Program-made: the position numbers and the translations under genes
In this document: positions 29,971 through 37,550 of the stretch, piece after piece
How positions within the stretch are numbered: position 1 is the stretch's first letter
Layout of the letters: each line of letters starts with the position of its first letter
The notes under the pieces: generated by a model
Databases searched by the model: none
What the model was told of the DNA's origin: nothing
What the model saw: only the letters and a program-made list of their open reading frames with translations
NCBI RefSeq assembly: GCF_001426995.1
Contig: NZ_LMFY01000001.1
Coordinates: forward strand, 486,241 to 550,240
Reading direction: 5' to 3'
Length of the DNA: 64,000 nt
Source: Microbacterium sp. Root553
Lineage (GTDB): Bacteria > Actinomycetota > Actinomycetes > Actinomycetales > Microbacteriaceae

Positions 29971-30829
29971 GCTGGAGGGATGATCTCAGCGCGGACGAGC
30001 TGCGCGAGATCTTCGACCGCAAGATCGCGCCCACGCTGACCGCCGGCGGCGCCGCCGCCGAGCTGCACCCGTATTTGGTGTTCGTCGGTGCCCAGCCGGG
30101 AGCGGGCAAGTCGCGCGCGATCGCGGACGTGCACAGCGAGCGGCCGGTGCGGTGCCCGTCATCGGCGACGACTTCCGCGCCTTCCACCCCGACTACCGCA
30201 CCCTGATGCGCACCGACCCGCTCGCGATGCCGCACGTCACCGCCCAGGCCTCCGGCGCTTGGGTCGGCATGGCCGCCGACTACCTGCGCGCCGAGCGGCG
30301 CAGCGTCATCCTGGAGACGACGATGCGACAGCTGCCGGTGGTCGAATCCACAGCAGCCACGTTCCGCACGCAGGGCTATCGGGTCGAGGCGCACGTGCTC
30401 GCCGTCCCTGGCGCCGTCTCCGCCCTCGGAACCGTGAGCCGCTACCTCGGAGAGGCAGCCGGCAACGATCAGAACCGGTGGACGCCCTCAGCAGCCCACG
30501 AAGCCGCCTACGAGGCAATGCCCGTCACGGCGGAGCAGCTGGTGGCCGATTCCCGGCGAGTATGCCGCGAGCACGTGGCGATCGCCGAGTGGTCTCTCAC
30601 ACCCCTCGTTCGGCGGAGCCGTGAATTATCCGAGCCGCTGATCGATCGGTTCCAGACCGCCGGAATGGGGTACACACACGAGAACGGCCGACGAGCAGTG
30701 GGTGACCACCCTAGGCTTGAGCGGATTCTTGTTCTAGGAGCGCTTGTCTTTGCCACATCTACCGGATCTTTCTTCAACCGCTCAGATCGTCGCGCGTGCG
30801 GCAATTCGTCGAGACCTCGCTGCGCTTGA
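29967..30829 (+). pseudogene. Zeta toxin family protein, frameshifted
   Basis: The first frame (from GTG 29967) encodes SWRDDLSADELREIF and the Walker A loop VGAQPGAGKSRAI, ending in a stop at 30206. The continuation VIGDDFRAFHPDYR, with the catalytic-type Asp and the later ERRSVILETTMR strand, is in another frame starting about 30150. A one-base shift between about 30125 and 30155 explains it. Active zeta toxins phosphorylate UDP-N-acetylglucosamine sugars and block wall synthesis. This copy should be inactive unless the shift is a sequencing error or a programmed event. Confidence 0.75.
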
Positions 30830-31238
30830 CCTAGACCGTGCCATGGCTCAATCAGCTCGCTCTGAAGCGGGCGACCACGATCTTGAAGGGTGGCTGAATC
30901 GGTCTCGGCCAATCGGTTCAGGGCCTGGCTCCCGGCTGCTGGAGGGATTCAGCGGCTCGACCCCCTACGAAATCTGTGAGCGGTTCGCTGCAGGGCTCAT
31001 CGAGGAGTCTCAAGTTATCGACGAGCTGGTTCGATATCCGTATGCCCCGGGCGGGACGACCGACGGTTACGACTCGCTGATCGTCGATCCTCCCGGCACC
31101 TGGTCGGAAGTGAGCACAGCTGCTCGACATGGACTGATCGGCGACAACGTCTATGAGGCTGTGTTCAACCGTCGGCATCCCTCGAGCGACTCCGAGAACC
31201 CGTCGGTCGGCCCCGAGGAACTGAATTCGGCCGGCTGA
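30744..31238 (+). CDS. Hypothetical protein downstream of zeta toxin
   Basis: Protein of 164 aa with well-formed helical composition (TAQIVARAAIRRDLAALDLD) and a C-terminal part containing YDSLIVDPPGTWSEV and RRH. It starts at TTG 30744 with AGGAG 3 nt upstream, close but plausible, and overlaps the end of the broken toxin frame. It may originally have been part of a longer toxin-associated protein. It overlaps the RHH gene on the other strand by 74 nt. No function recognised. Confidence 0.5.
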   Translation: MSLPHLPDLSSTAQIVARAAIRRDLAALDLDRAMAQSARSEAGDHDLEGWLNRSRPIGSGPGSRLLEGFSGSTPYEICERFAAGLIEESQVIDELVRYPYAPGGTTDGYDSLIVDPPGTWSEVSTAARHGLIGDNVYEAVFNRRHPSSDSENPSVGPEELNSAG

Positions 31239-31437
31239 CCAAGAAGGTCTCACCGGAGTTGTACCTGGCCTCGAGACGAGCGACCTCGTAGAGCACAGCG
31301 TTGCTGAGAAAATCTGACAGCGAGCGGTGCCCCTCGACCACCATCGTGCTGAGCATGGCAGCGCGCATACGCTCGTCGAGCATTGGATCTATGTAGAAAG
31401 ACACCTTCTTCGGCACCGGACCCTCGGAGCTTGTCAT
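31165..31437 (-). CDS. Ribbon-helix-helix-type accessory protein next to MobC
   Basis: Small protein of 90 aa beginning MTSSEGPVPKKVSFYIDPMLDERMRAAM, matching the beta-strand then helix pattern of ribbon-helix-helix DNA-binding proteins, with an Arg/Ser-rich tail. The ATG overlaps the MobC stop by 4 nt, so it is the second gene of a mobilization operon. A relaxase gene would be expected next but is absent. It may bind DNA at oriT or regulate the operon. Confidence 0.65.
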   Translation of the reverse strand: MTSSEGPVPKKVSFYIDPMLDERMRAAMLSTMVVEGHRSLSDFLSNAVLYEVARLEARYNSGETFLVSRPNSVPRGRPTGSRSRSRDADG

Positions 31438-31820
31438 AGCGAGAACCGTTCTACACATCGATCGATCGACTCGTAAGCGGCTTTCGCTTGCTGCAGATGC
31501 TCGCGCAACGAAGGCATATCGGTGCTTCCCGTCGAGTTAGCCACTCGCGCGATCTGATTGACGTTGCTGGCGATGTTCGAGATGAGTCGCTCGATGCGGA
31601 AGAACATCTCCAGAGCGTTCCTTCGATCGGTAGCCGTCTCGCCGGGCTCGGGAGAAAGTGCTGACTCAACCAGTAAGCGGGCAACAGTGACCCCTTGCTC
31701 GGCGGACCGAGCGACCAATGCTGCTTCCTCGTCCTCGTTGACCTTCACCTTGTGAACGATCTGTCGCGACACGGGCGCGTTCGGCCTGCGACGGCTCCGG
31801 CCTGCGTGGTCGACCATCAT
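31434..31820 (-). CDS. mobC: MobC-like relaxosome protein
   Basis: Mobilization accessory protein of about 128 aa. It has a basic N-terminus (DHAGRSRRRPNAPVSRQ), an RHH-like segment, and the MobC hallmark FFRIERLISNIASNVNQIARVAN near residue 90. MobC proteins help open oriT DNA for the relaxase. Among three nearby ATG codons, those at 31815-31820 are preceded by GGAGAG and preferred. The gene lies next to a candidate oriT (31877-31913), but no relaxase is encoded in the element. Confidence 0.8.
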   Translation of the reverse strand: MMVDHAGRSRRRPNAPVSRQIVHKVKVNEDEEAALVARSAEQGVTVARLLVESALSPEPGETATDRRNALEMFFRIERLISNIASNVNQIARVANSTGSTDMPSLREHLQQAKAAYESIDRCVERFSL

Positions 31821-31876
31821 GCTCTCCATGCCCAGCGCAGCGAACGGGAGAAGACTCGGCCGGACAGACAAGCCGA

Positions 31877-31913
31877 GTTAGGGGCCCTAACGGTATAGCT
31901 TGCTCCGCAGGAT
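31877..31913 (-). other. Candidate oriT: inverted repeat plus nic-like motif
   Basis: A perfect inverted repeat gttaggg-g-ccctaac (31877-31891) is followed 15 nt away by gcaggat (31907-31913), which on the minus strand reads ATCCTGC, close to the IncP-type nic consensus YATCCTG/Y. The site lies between mobC and the DUF3631 gene. Function is inferred from position and motif only. Confidence 0.4.
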
Positions 31914-33188
31914 TCACGACCGCACATGGGTCACCTCGTCGATGTGGGGACCTGTCGCTGCCGCGAGATGCTCCGCATCCCTTTGCCTTCCGTTCGGATC
32001 GCGGGTAGCGGCGCGTAGCGGCTGTGTAGCTTGTCGAGTGCCTGGTTCTTCCTTGTCTCTCTCCGTATGTAGCGGCGTAGCCCCTGTAGCGGACAAATGT
32101 GCAGAGGCGAGGTACCGCATCCATGCGTCACGGAGATCGACGAGTCGGTATCCCTTTCGAACGCTCTCTCCCACCCGGTGATTGGCTGGGCGGACTCCGT
32201 ATGGGCGGAGCACCCGAGCGACTCCCGCGACTCCGAGCGCACCCGCGAGATCCCGATACTCCGGCACTTTGGCTAGGGCTTCGACCAGCTGGACGCTCCC
32301 GATCCATGTGCCATCCCGTTGCGAGTCAAGCACCTCACGGGTGGCTTCTAGAAGAGCCAAACCAACGTTCGCGGAACTCTCGTCCTCTCGCGCCTGCTCA
32401 ACCATGGTGATTGCTGCTGTCCAAGCACGGTTGATCCACTCGTCTCCAGCGAGATGAGCCACTGCAACGAGCGGCTCCCAGAGATCCGCTGCACGGTCCT
32501 CCACCGGCAGTTCAGGGCGGACGCTGGCTATCTCATCTTGATGATCGGTCAGTAGGCGGTGCAGGCGGTGGCGTACTACCGCGAGATACTCCCCTGCGTC
32601 CCTGAGCCGGAACTGCTCAACGAGTTCATTGCCCGAGCGCCTGCGCATGGTGAGCACTATCGCTCGATCTTCGATGGTGTCCGGTAGTGCGCCGATCGAA
32701 GCGATTGCTGCCAGGGCGAAAACCCGATACTCCTTCAGTTGATTGTTGGGCTTCTCCACCCGGCCATAGACGAATCCTCGCTGAAATCCGGTGTTGAGGA
32801 TCCCTCGAAGAGCTTCCGACCGTTCACTCGGCCTCCCCGCTGAGAAGATCGCATCCGCTTCGTCGAGCATCAACGTCGGCGGGGTGTCCCCTGCCTTTTC
32901 GATGCGACGGAAGAGATAGGGAACGCTGACGTCGGCAAATCGCACAGGATCATTCACTAGCAGGCTCAGCACCTCGAGTAGGCGCGTCTTGCCCGATCGC
33001 TTCTCGGCTGATCGGATCACCAACCGCGGAGCAACGTCCAGAGCTGGAACCACATGGGATGCGGCCGCCCACAAAGTCACTGCATCGTAGGACGCGGCGT
33101 CCGGCAGCACGCAGTATCGACGAATCGCTCGCTGAGCGGAATCGAGCGCGTCCGCGAGCTCAGGTATCGGAGTGACCAAGAGATTCAC
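31914..33188 (-). CDS. DUF3631 domain ATPase (element replication-type)
   Basis: Protein of 424 aa with a P-loop ATPase core: Walker A RSAEKRSGKTRLLEVL (about 59-74) and Walker B LMLDEADAIF (about 106-115), followed by sensor-like RAIVLTMRRR. The DUF3631 region (about 190-370) follows. Related proteins occur in actinobacterial phages, plasmids and integrative elements with replication or primase roles. It starts with a 4-nt overlap after the excisionase-like gene, so the two are co-expressed. The precise role is not established. Confidence 0.82.
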   Translation of the reverse strand: MNLLVTPIPELADALDSAQRAIRRYCVLPDAASYDAVTLWAAASHVVPALDVAPRLVIRSAEKRSGKTRLLEVLSLLVNDPVRFADVSVPYLFRRIEKAGDTPPTLMLDEADAIFSAGRPSERSEALRGILNTGFQRGFVYGRVEKPNNQLKEYRVFALAAIASIGALPDTIEDRAIVLTMRRRSGNELVEQFRLRDAGEYLAVVRHRLHRLLTDHQDEIASVRPELPVEDRAADLWEPLVAVAHLAGDEWINRAWTAAITMVEQAREDESSANVGLALLEATREVLDSQRDGTWIGSVQLVEALAKVPEYRDLAGALGVAGVARVLRPYGVRPANHRVGESVRKGYRLVDLRDAWMRYLASAHLSATGATPLHTERDKEEPGTRQATQPLRAATRDPNGRQRDAEHLAAATGPHIDEVTHVRS

Positions 33189-33382
33189 CTACCGCTCGCC
33201 GTCGTGCGACTCTGTCGGATCCACTCCACGACTTCAGAACGCGCGTATCGAATCGTTCGAGGTCCCAGCCTGTAGAAGTCGGGCCCCTTGCCGAGGTAGC
33301 GAAGCTGGGCCAGCGCGCCAGTCGTCATTCCGGCGATGAGGGCAGCCTCTGCGGGAGTGAGTAGTGACTCATCCATGATCAT
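33185..33382 (-). CDS. AlpA/excisionase-type helix-turn-helix protein
   Basis: A 65-aa protein with an HTH_17 (MerR/AlpA-like) fold: SLLTPAEAALIAGMTTGALA, then LRYLGKGPDFYRLGPRTIRY and EVVEWI. Such proteins act as recombination directionality factors or activators in integrative elements. The ATG at 33380-33382 has AAGGGA upstream; a longer frame lacks support. It overlaps the DUF3631 start by 4 nt and diverges from the XRE regulator. Confidence 0.85.
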   Translation of the reverse strand: MIMDESLLTPAEAALIAGMTTGALAQLRYLGKGPDFYRLGPRTIRYARSEVVEWIRQSRTTASGR

Positions 33383-33466
33383 GTTCCCTTCGTTTCGTTG
33401 TGCTCGTCTGCTGTGAGCACTTGCTTCGACGATGACAACGTCTGAAGTCTGAGACACGATGGTGAG

Positions 33467-34198
33467 ATGGATTGGTCCGAATCGGGGAAAGACTCGTTTG
33501 CTCGCTCGATCGGTGAGCGCATCCGGGAACTGCGTCTGCGCCGCGGATTCCGATCCGTTCGTGATTTAGCTGCTGCTATCCCGAACGAACGCCTCAGCGC
33601 GAAGGTCGTCAGCAACATCGAGATCGGGCGCAAGCTCGATCTGACAGTTGTCGAGCTTCTTGAGCTGTCTAGAGCGTTGGGCGTTGCACCACAGCAGATC
33701 CTTGTCGATCACCACCGTCCCTATGAGGCGACAGGGATTCCAGGAATCAGCGAGGAGATCGCGACGATGTCCGCGATCGATTTCCTCGAATGGCTCTCCC
33801 TCCCGTTCGAGGGTCACCAGCTGTTCATGAACGTGAACGCGGAGACGCCTGAAGAAACGTCTACGCTGGTCGCGATTCGAAGCTATGAGATGCAACGACG
33901 GGAAGCGGCGCACCATACGGAATTGCTGGCCCGGGCGCTTCAGGTCAACCGTAAGTTCCCCGGCTTCAACGATCTGGGGCTTCTCCGCAACCGCGCGGCC
34001 GAATCCTTCGCTGAGCTTCGACGCATGGCGAGCTTCCTGGAACAACATGGAGTTCGCGTGCCAGCTGACCACCTTGACCACGGTTTGACCACAACTCTCG
34101 GCGAGATATCGCTTCAGAGAGATCACACAGATCACATAGATCACCGAGATAGCGGGGATCGGAACTTCGACGCTTCGGCCCATGAACGCGAAATCTGA
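33467..34198 (+). CDS. XRE family transcriptional regulator
   Basis: Regulator of 243 aa. Residues about 15-75 form an XRE helix-turn-helix (IGERIRELRLRRGFRSVRDL then SAKVVSNIEIGRKLDLTVVEL). The remainder is helical with no recognised ligand domain. It is divergent from the excisionase/DUF3631/mob genes and probably represses them. The C-terminal tail HTDHIDHRD comes from a 9-nt DNA repeat, and the stop codon falls in the first bases of attR, so the gene end is defined by integration. Confidence 0.85.
   Translation: MDWSESGKDSFARSIGERIRELRLRRGFRSVRDLAAAIPNERLSAKVVSNIEIGRKLDLTVVELLELSRALGVAPQQILVDHHRPYEATGIPGISEEIATMSAIDFLEWLSLPFEGHQLFMNVNAETPEETSTLVAIRSYEMQRREAAHHTELLARALQVNRKFPGFNDLGLLRNRAAESFAELRRMASFLEQHGVRVPADHLDHGLTTTLGEISLQRDHTDHIDHRDSGDRNFDASAHEREI
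34074..34092 (+). repeat. Candidate integrase/excisionase arm site, right
   Basis: ttgaccacggtttgaccac matches the left-end site at 24242-24260 at 16 of 19 positions, inside the 3' part of the XRE gene. Confidence 0.4.
34120..34150 (+). repeat. 9-nt direct repeats near attR
   Basis: agatcacac, agatcacat, agatcaccg and a partial agat follow each other, about 50 bp from attR. They encode the Asp-His-rich tail of the XRE protein and may be arm-binding sites. Confidence 0.6.
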
Positions 34199-34242
34199 CT
34201 GAAAATCGTGAGGTCACGGGATCGACGCCCGTCGGAGCCACA
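34197..34242 (+). repeat. attR, right attachment repeat (tRNA-Phe 3' fragment)
   Basis: A 46-bp exact copy of 24116-24161. It contains only the 3' part of tRNA-Phe and is not a functional tRNA. Confidence 0.92.
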
Positions 34243-34491
34243 GGGTGATCATTACAGTCACCTTAGGAACCCTCGCCTAGCTTCTACATGGCGGGGGTTT
34301 CCGCTTTTCTCCGGCAGTGGCGCCTCTCCCCCGCTACGCCCTGCAACGCCGAGACGCCGATCCCACTTGCCGGAATCACGACCTCACGAGCCGGATCGAT
34401 GCTCGATGCGCGTGCGATCATCGAACCCACTGCCATGTCGAGACGTCTCGGGTGTGAGCCGGTCTCCGCCGGTCTCCGCGGGGCGTGGGAC
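34243..34491. other. Chromosomal junction with displaced terminator
   Basis: Holds the second copy of the hairpin (34242-34263, ggtgat...gtcacc) and terminator (34266-34302). It is followed by ~190 nt without a convincing gene. Short minus-strand frames here look like decayed coding sequence but I cannot assign them. Confidence 0.55.
34266..34302 (+). terminator. Original tRNA-cluster terminator displaced by the element
   Basis: aaccctcgcc and ggcgggggtt form the same stem as at 24187-24224, with an identical 12-nt loop. Confidence 0.65.
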
Positions 34492-35673
34492 TCAGGCACC
34501 GGCCAGGTCGGCGAGCGGCTCGGACCACCCCATACGAGGGTCCGGCCGGGAGCCGTCTGACCACATCCCGGTGCACGTGTAGGCGACAGCCGTGGTCGAC
34601 GCAGGATGCGCGAACGCGATGTTCCCGCCCGCGCCGGGGTGCCCGAATGTTCCCCCCGTCGCGAATCTTCCCGACGGGAATTGCGACCCCAACCAGAATC
34701 CCAGCCCGAACTCGGCGAGCTGCTGATCGGGCACGCCGGCCAGTTGTGGGACCGGACCGAGCCCCAGGGTGCGAGGCTCGGTGACGAGGTCGAGCGTCGT
34801 GGGTGAGAGCAGCTGCACGGAATCGATCTCCCCGATGGCGGCGGCGTAGACCTTTGCCACCGATCGGGCGCTCGCGATTCCGCCGGCGCCGCCGAACTCC
34901 ATCCGGTGCCCCTCGGCGCTGTTGAGGAACTCGACCATGTCGGGGATCGACTGCACCTCCCTGAGGAGCTCCTGGACGACCGGGTCGGAGAGATCCACTC
35001 CGTGTTGCGACCAGAGGTCGGCCGGGCTGGCGGCAGGGTGCATCTCATTGCGATGCGTCACGTCGGGCTCGCGAGAGGTCGGGAGCCCGCCGATCCAGAA
35101 GTCGACTCCCAGCGGGGTGGCGACGTACTCGTCGAAGAGGTCGCTCACTGACTTGCCCGCGACGCGACGAATCACCTCGCCGTTGAGATACCCGAACGTG
35201 AAGGGGTGGTACCACGATGCGGTCCCCGGCGACCAGAGCGGTTCGGCGGCGGCCAGCGTCTCTGTGCACAGCGCCCAGTTCGGCAGGTCGCGACTCTGAA
35301 TCCCCGCCCCGGAGGGGAAGAAGGGCAGACCCGCTGCATGGCTGAGGACGTGCGCCACGGTCGTCTGGCCCTTGCCGCCGACGCCGAATTCCGGCCAGAC
35401 GCTCGACACCCGTTGCTCGGGGTCGAGCTGTCCGCGTTCGATGAGCAGCGCTGCGAGGATCGCGACCATCCCTTTGGTGGTGGACCACAGCACGAACAGG
35501 GAGTCTCCGTCGATCGCGTCGCCCGTGATCGGGTCGGTGCCCGTCCACAGATCGACCACGACTCGCCCTTCGTGATAGATGCACAGTTGGGCGCCGCCGG
35601 GATCGCCTGAGTGCCCGCGCTCGAAGGCGGCACCGACCGCGGAGAAGCCTGGGGCGACATGACCGTGGAGCAT
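34492..35673 (-). CDS. Serine hydrolase, class C beta-lactamase/esterase fold
   Basis: Cytosolic esterase or peptidase-like enzyme of 393 aa. The catalytic S-x-x-K is in LWSTTKGMVA (near residue 66), and the Tyr motif lies in HPFTFGYLNGEVIRR. No signal peptide is present, unlike true beta-lactamases, so an EstB-like esterase is more likely. It is the last gene of the sugar ABC-transport operon (16 bp after the second permease), which suggests removal of acetyl or other ester groups from imported oligosaccharides. The substrate is inferred from context only. Confidence 0.87.
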   Translation of the reverse strand: MLHGHVAPGFSAVGAAFERGHSGDPGGAQLCIYHEGRVVVDLWTGTDPITGDAIDGDSLFVLWSTTKGMVAILAALLIERGQLDPEQRVSSVWPEFGVGGKGQTTVAHVLSHAAGLPFFPSGAGIQSRDLPNWALCTETLAAAEPLWSPGTASWYHPFTFGYLNGEVIRRVAGKSVSDLFDEYVATPLGVDFWIGGLPTSREPDVTHRNEMHPAASPADLWSQHGVDLSDPVVQELLREVQSIPDMVEFLNSAEGHRMEFGGAGGIASARSVAKVYAAAIGEIDSVQLLSPTTLDLVTEPRTLGLGPVPQLAGVPDQQLAEFGLGFWLGSQFPSGRFATGGTFGHPGAGGNIAFAHPASTTAVAYTCTGMWSDGSRPDPRMGWSEPLADLAGA

Positions 35674-35688
35674 GGTCTACCTCTCCGA

Positions 35689-36540
35689 CTAGCGGAACAC
35701 GCCACCGAGGGCGACACCCTTGGTGATGCTCCGATTGAACACGAGGTACACGATGATCAGCGGGATCGTCGCGAGTGTGAGGCCTGCGAAGATGGCTCCG
35801 GTGTTGCTCGCGAACTGCCCCTTGAAGTCGAGCAGACCGACCGGGATGGTGCGGCTGTCGGGGGCCTGCAGGAGCACGATCGCCAGCTGGGTCTCACCCC
35901 ATACGAAGAACGCGTTGATCATTCCCACCGCGACGATCGGACCCTTCGAGAGGGGAAGCACGATCTTCGCGAAGACCTGGAATCGCCCGAGGCCGTCGAT
36001 CGCCGCAGCCTCCGCGAGCTCCGCGGGGAACCCGAGGTAGAAGCTGTGCAGGATCAGCACGCAGGTGGGGAGGCACAGCGCGATGTACAGCACTCCCAGC
36101 GCCCAGGGGGATCCCAGCAGATCGAGAGCGTTGAACGCCGAGTAGTACGGGATCAGCAGCATGATCAGCGGCAACGTCGTCGCCACCAGGAACAGTCGGA
36201 CGATCATCGACCGCACCCGCGTCGATGCGAGCGTCGCGAAGTAGGCGGTGAACGCCCCGATGAGCAAGCAGCCCGTGATCGCCACGGTCGTGACGATCGC
36301 CGAGTTGATCAGGTAGACGGCGAAACCCTGACCGCCGGGGGCTCCGTTCCACGCGTCGACGAAGTTCTGCGGATACCAGTCGACGTCGAAGAGCCCCAGG
36401 GGATCGGTGTAGATGTCCGTGTTCGACTTGAACGCCAGGAGAACGATGAGCGCGAACGGGATGATCGCGAGAGCACTCCAGAGGATTGCAGCGGTGTGGC
36501 CGACGACGGTGCCGGCGCGAACGCGAGTCTTGCGGGTCAT
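35689..36540 (-). CDS. Carbohydrate ABC transporter permease (MalG type)
   Basis: Inner-membrane permease of 283 aa with six hydrophobic segments and the cytoplasmic EAA loop (AELAEAAAIDGLGRFQVF) that contacts the ATPase. It belongs to the CUT1 oligosaccharide importers. The ATG overlaps the first permease stop by 4 nt. No ATPase gene is in the operon; such systems often use a shared MsmK/MsiK-type ATPase encoded elsewhere. Confidence 0.93.
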   Translation of the reverse strand: MTRKTRVRAGTVVGHTAAILWSALAIIPFALIVLLAFKSNTDIYTDPLGLFDVDWYPQNFVDAWNGAPGGQGFAVYLINSAIVTTVAITGCLLIGAFTAYFATLASTRVRSMIVRLFLVATTLPLIMLLIPYYSAFNALDLLGSPWALGVLYIALCLPTCVLILHSFYLGFPAELAEAAAIDGLGRFQVFAKIVLPLSKGPIVAVGMINAFFVWGETQLAIVLLQAPDSRTIPVGLLDFKGQFASNTGAIFAGLTLATIPLIIVYLVFNRSITKGVALGGVFR

Positions 36541-37487
36541 TCGTCGACCCCTTTCCGGGATCCGAGGGCTTGGCCGACGAGGCCGACGACGAGAAGAAGA
36601 AGCCCGCCGATCACGCTGACGGCGGCGGCGAGGCCGAAGTTGGCGAAGAGGAACGCATCCTTGTAGACCTGCACGGGCAGGATCGTCGAGGCGCTTCCGG
36701 GCCCGCCTTGAGTCATTCCCCACACCAGGGTGAATCCGTTGAACGCCCAGATCACCTCGAGAAGAACGATCATGGAGAGAACCGGGCGCACGAGCGGGAG
36801 CGTGATCGAGAAGAACTGCCGGATCCGGGATGCACCGTCGATCGATGCCGCCTCGTACACCGAGACCGGCACCTCCTCCATCGCCCCGAGAATCACGAGG
36901 AACGCGAATCCGACGCCCGCCCAGACCGCCACGGCGATGACGACGTACATCACCGTGGAGGGATCCGCGAGCCATGCATGTGTATCGCCGAGACCGATGG
37001 CGCCGAGGAAGGCGTTCACGGCACCCGACCGAGGCTGGACGGACAGCGCCCAGAACACGGCGACGGCAGACGGCGGCGCGATCGCCGGCAGAAACCACAC
37101 GACCCGGTAGAAGGCCTTTCCTCGGATGCCGCCCGACACGAGCGCCGCAAGGACGGTGGCGATGGCGCAGAGGACCAGCGCCGCGCCGACGCCGAGGAGG
37201 ACGGAGCGGAACAGAGCGTCACGCACCGCGGAACTGGTGAACGCCGCGACGTAGTTGTCGATCCCGATGTACCGGGGTTCACCGACACCGGGCCACTGCG
37301 TGAAAGACGTTCGAATCAGATCGATGATCGGGAGCCCGAAGAACACCGCGAGGATGATCAGCCCCGGGGCGAGCATCCACCAGACTTCCCGGGGCGTCCC
37401 CCGTCCTGTCGCTGTTCGTGCCGCTCGTCGGGAGGGCCCCGATTCATCGGGGAGGACTACTGTCACGGTTTCGAGTGAACTCACCAT
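36537..37487 (-). CDS. Carbohydrate ABC transporter permease (MalF type)
   Basis: First CUT1 permease, 316 aa, with a ~45-residue cytoplasmic N-terminus, six membrane segments and the EAA motif VYEAASIDGASRIRQFF. It pairs with the downstream MalG-type permease (4-nt overlap) and the upstream solute-binding lipoprotein. The ATG at 37485-37487 has AAAGG upstream; the longer frame was rejected for lack of a ribosome site. Confidence 0.93.
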   Translation of the reverse strand: MVSSLETVTVVLPDESGPSRRAARTATGRGTPREVWWMLAPGLIILAVFFGLPIIDLIRTSFTQWPGVGEPRYIGIDNYVAAFTSSAVRDALFRSVLLGVGAALVLCAIATVLAALVSGGIRGKAFYRVVWFLPAIAPPSAVAVFWALSVQPRSGAVNAFLGAIGLGDTHAWLADPSTVMYVVIAVAVWAGVGFAFLVILGAMEEVPVSVYEAASIDGASRIRQFFSITLPLVRPVLSMIVLLEVIWAFNGFTLVWGMTQGGPGSASTILPVQVYKDAFLFANFGLAAAVSVIGGLLLLVVGLVGQALGSRKGVDE

Positions 37488-37550
37488 GCGCCTTTCTCGC
37501 AGAACAGGATGGTGTGCCGCCCGCCAGGGCGAACGGCACACCGTCGTGCG

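Larger units (their letters stand above)
24116..34242. mobile_element. Integrative mobilizable-type element in tRNA-Phe
   Basis: A 10.1-kb element bounded by identical 46-bp direct repeats at 24116-24161 and 34197-34242, with an integrase gene at the tRNA end. Cargo and maintenance genes are a tyrosine recombinase, IS3-type insertion, acyltransferase, antitoxin with broken zeta toxin, RHH protein, MobC, DUF3631 ATPase, AlpA-like excisionase and XRE regulator. No relaxase, coupling protein or conjugation genes are present, so at most it is mobilised in trans. Base composition is visibly less GC-rich than the flanks in the acyltransferase and MobC-DUF3631 parts. Confidence 0.88.

Noticed and set aside
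24116..34242. Prophage
   Set aside because: No capsid, terminase, tail or lysis genes; mobilization-type genes fit an integrative element.
34284..35048. Minus-strand frame beyond the serine hydrolase as a regulator remnant
   Set aside because: A short stretch near 34345-34430 looks faintly like a regulator C-terminus but is too short and ambiguous to call.
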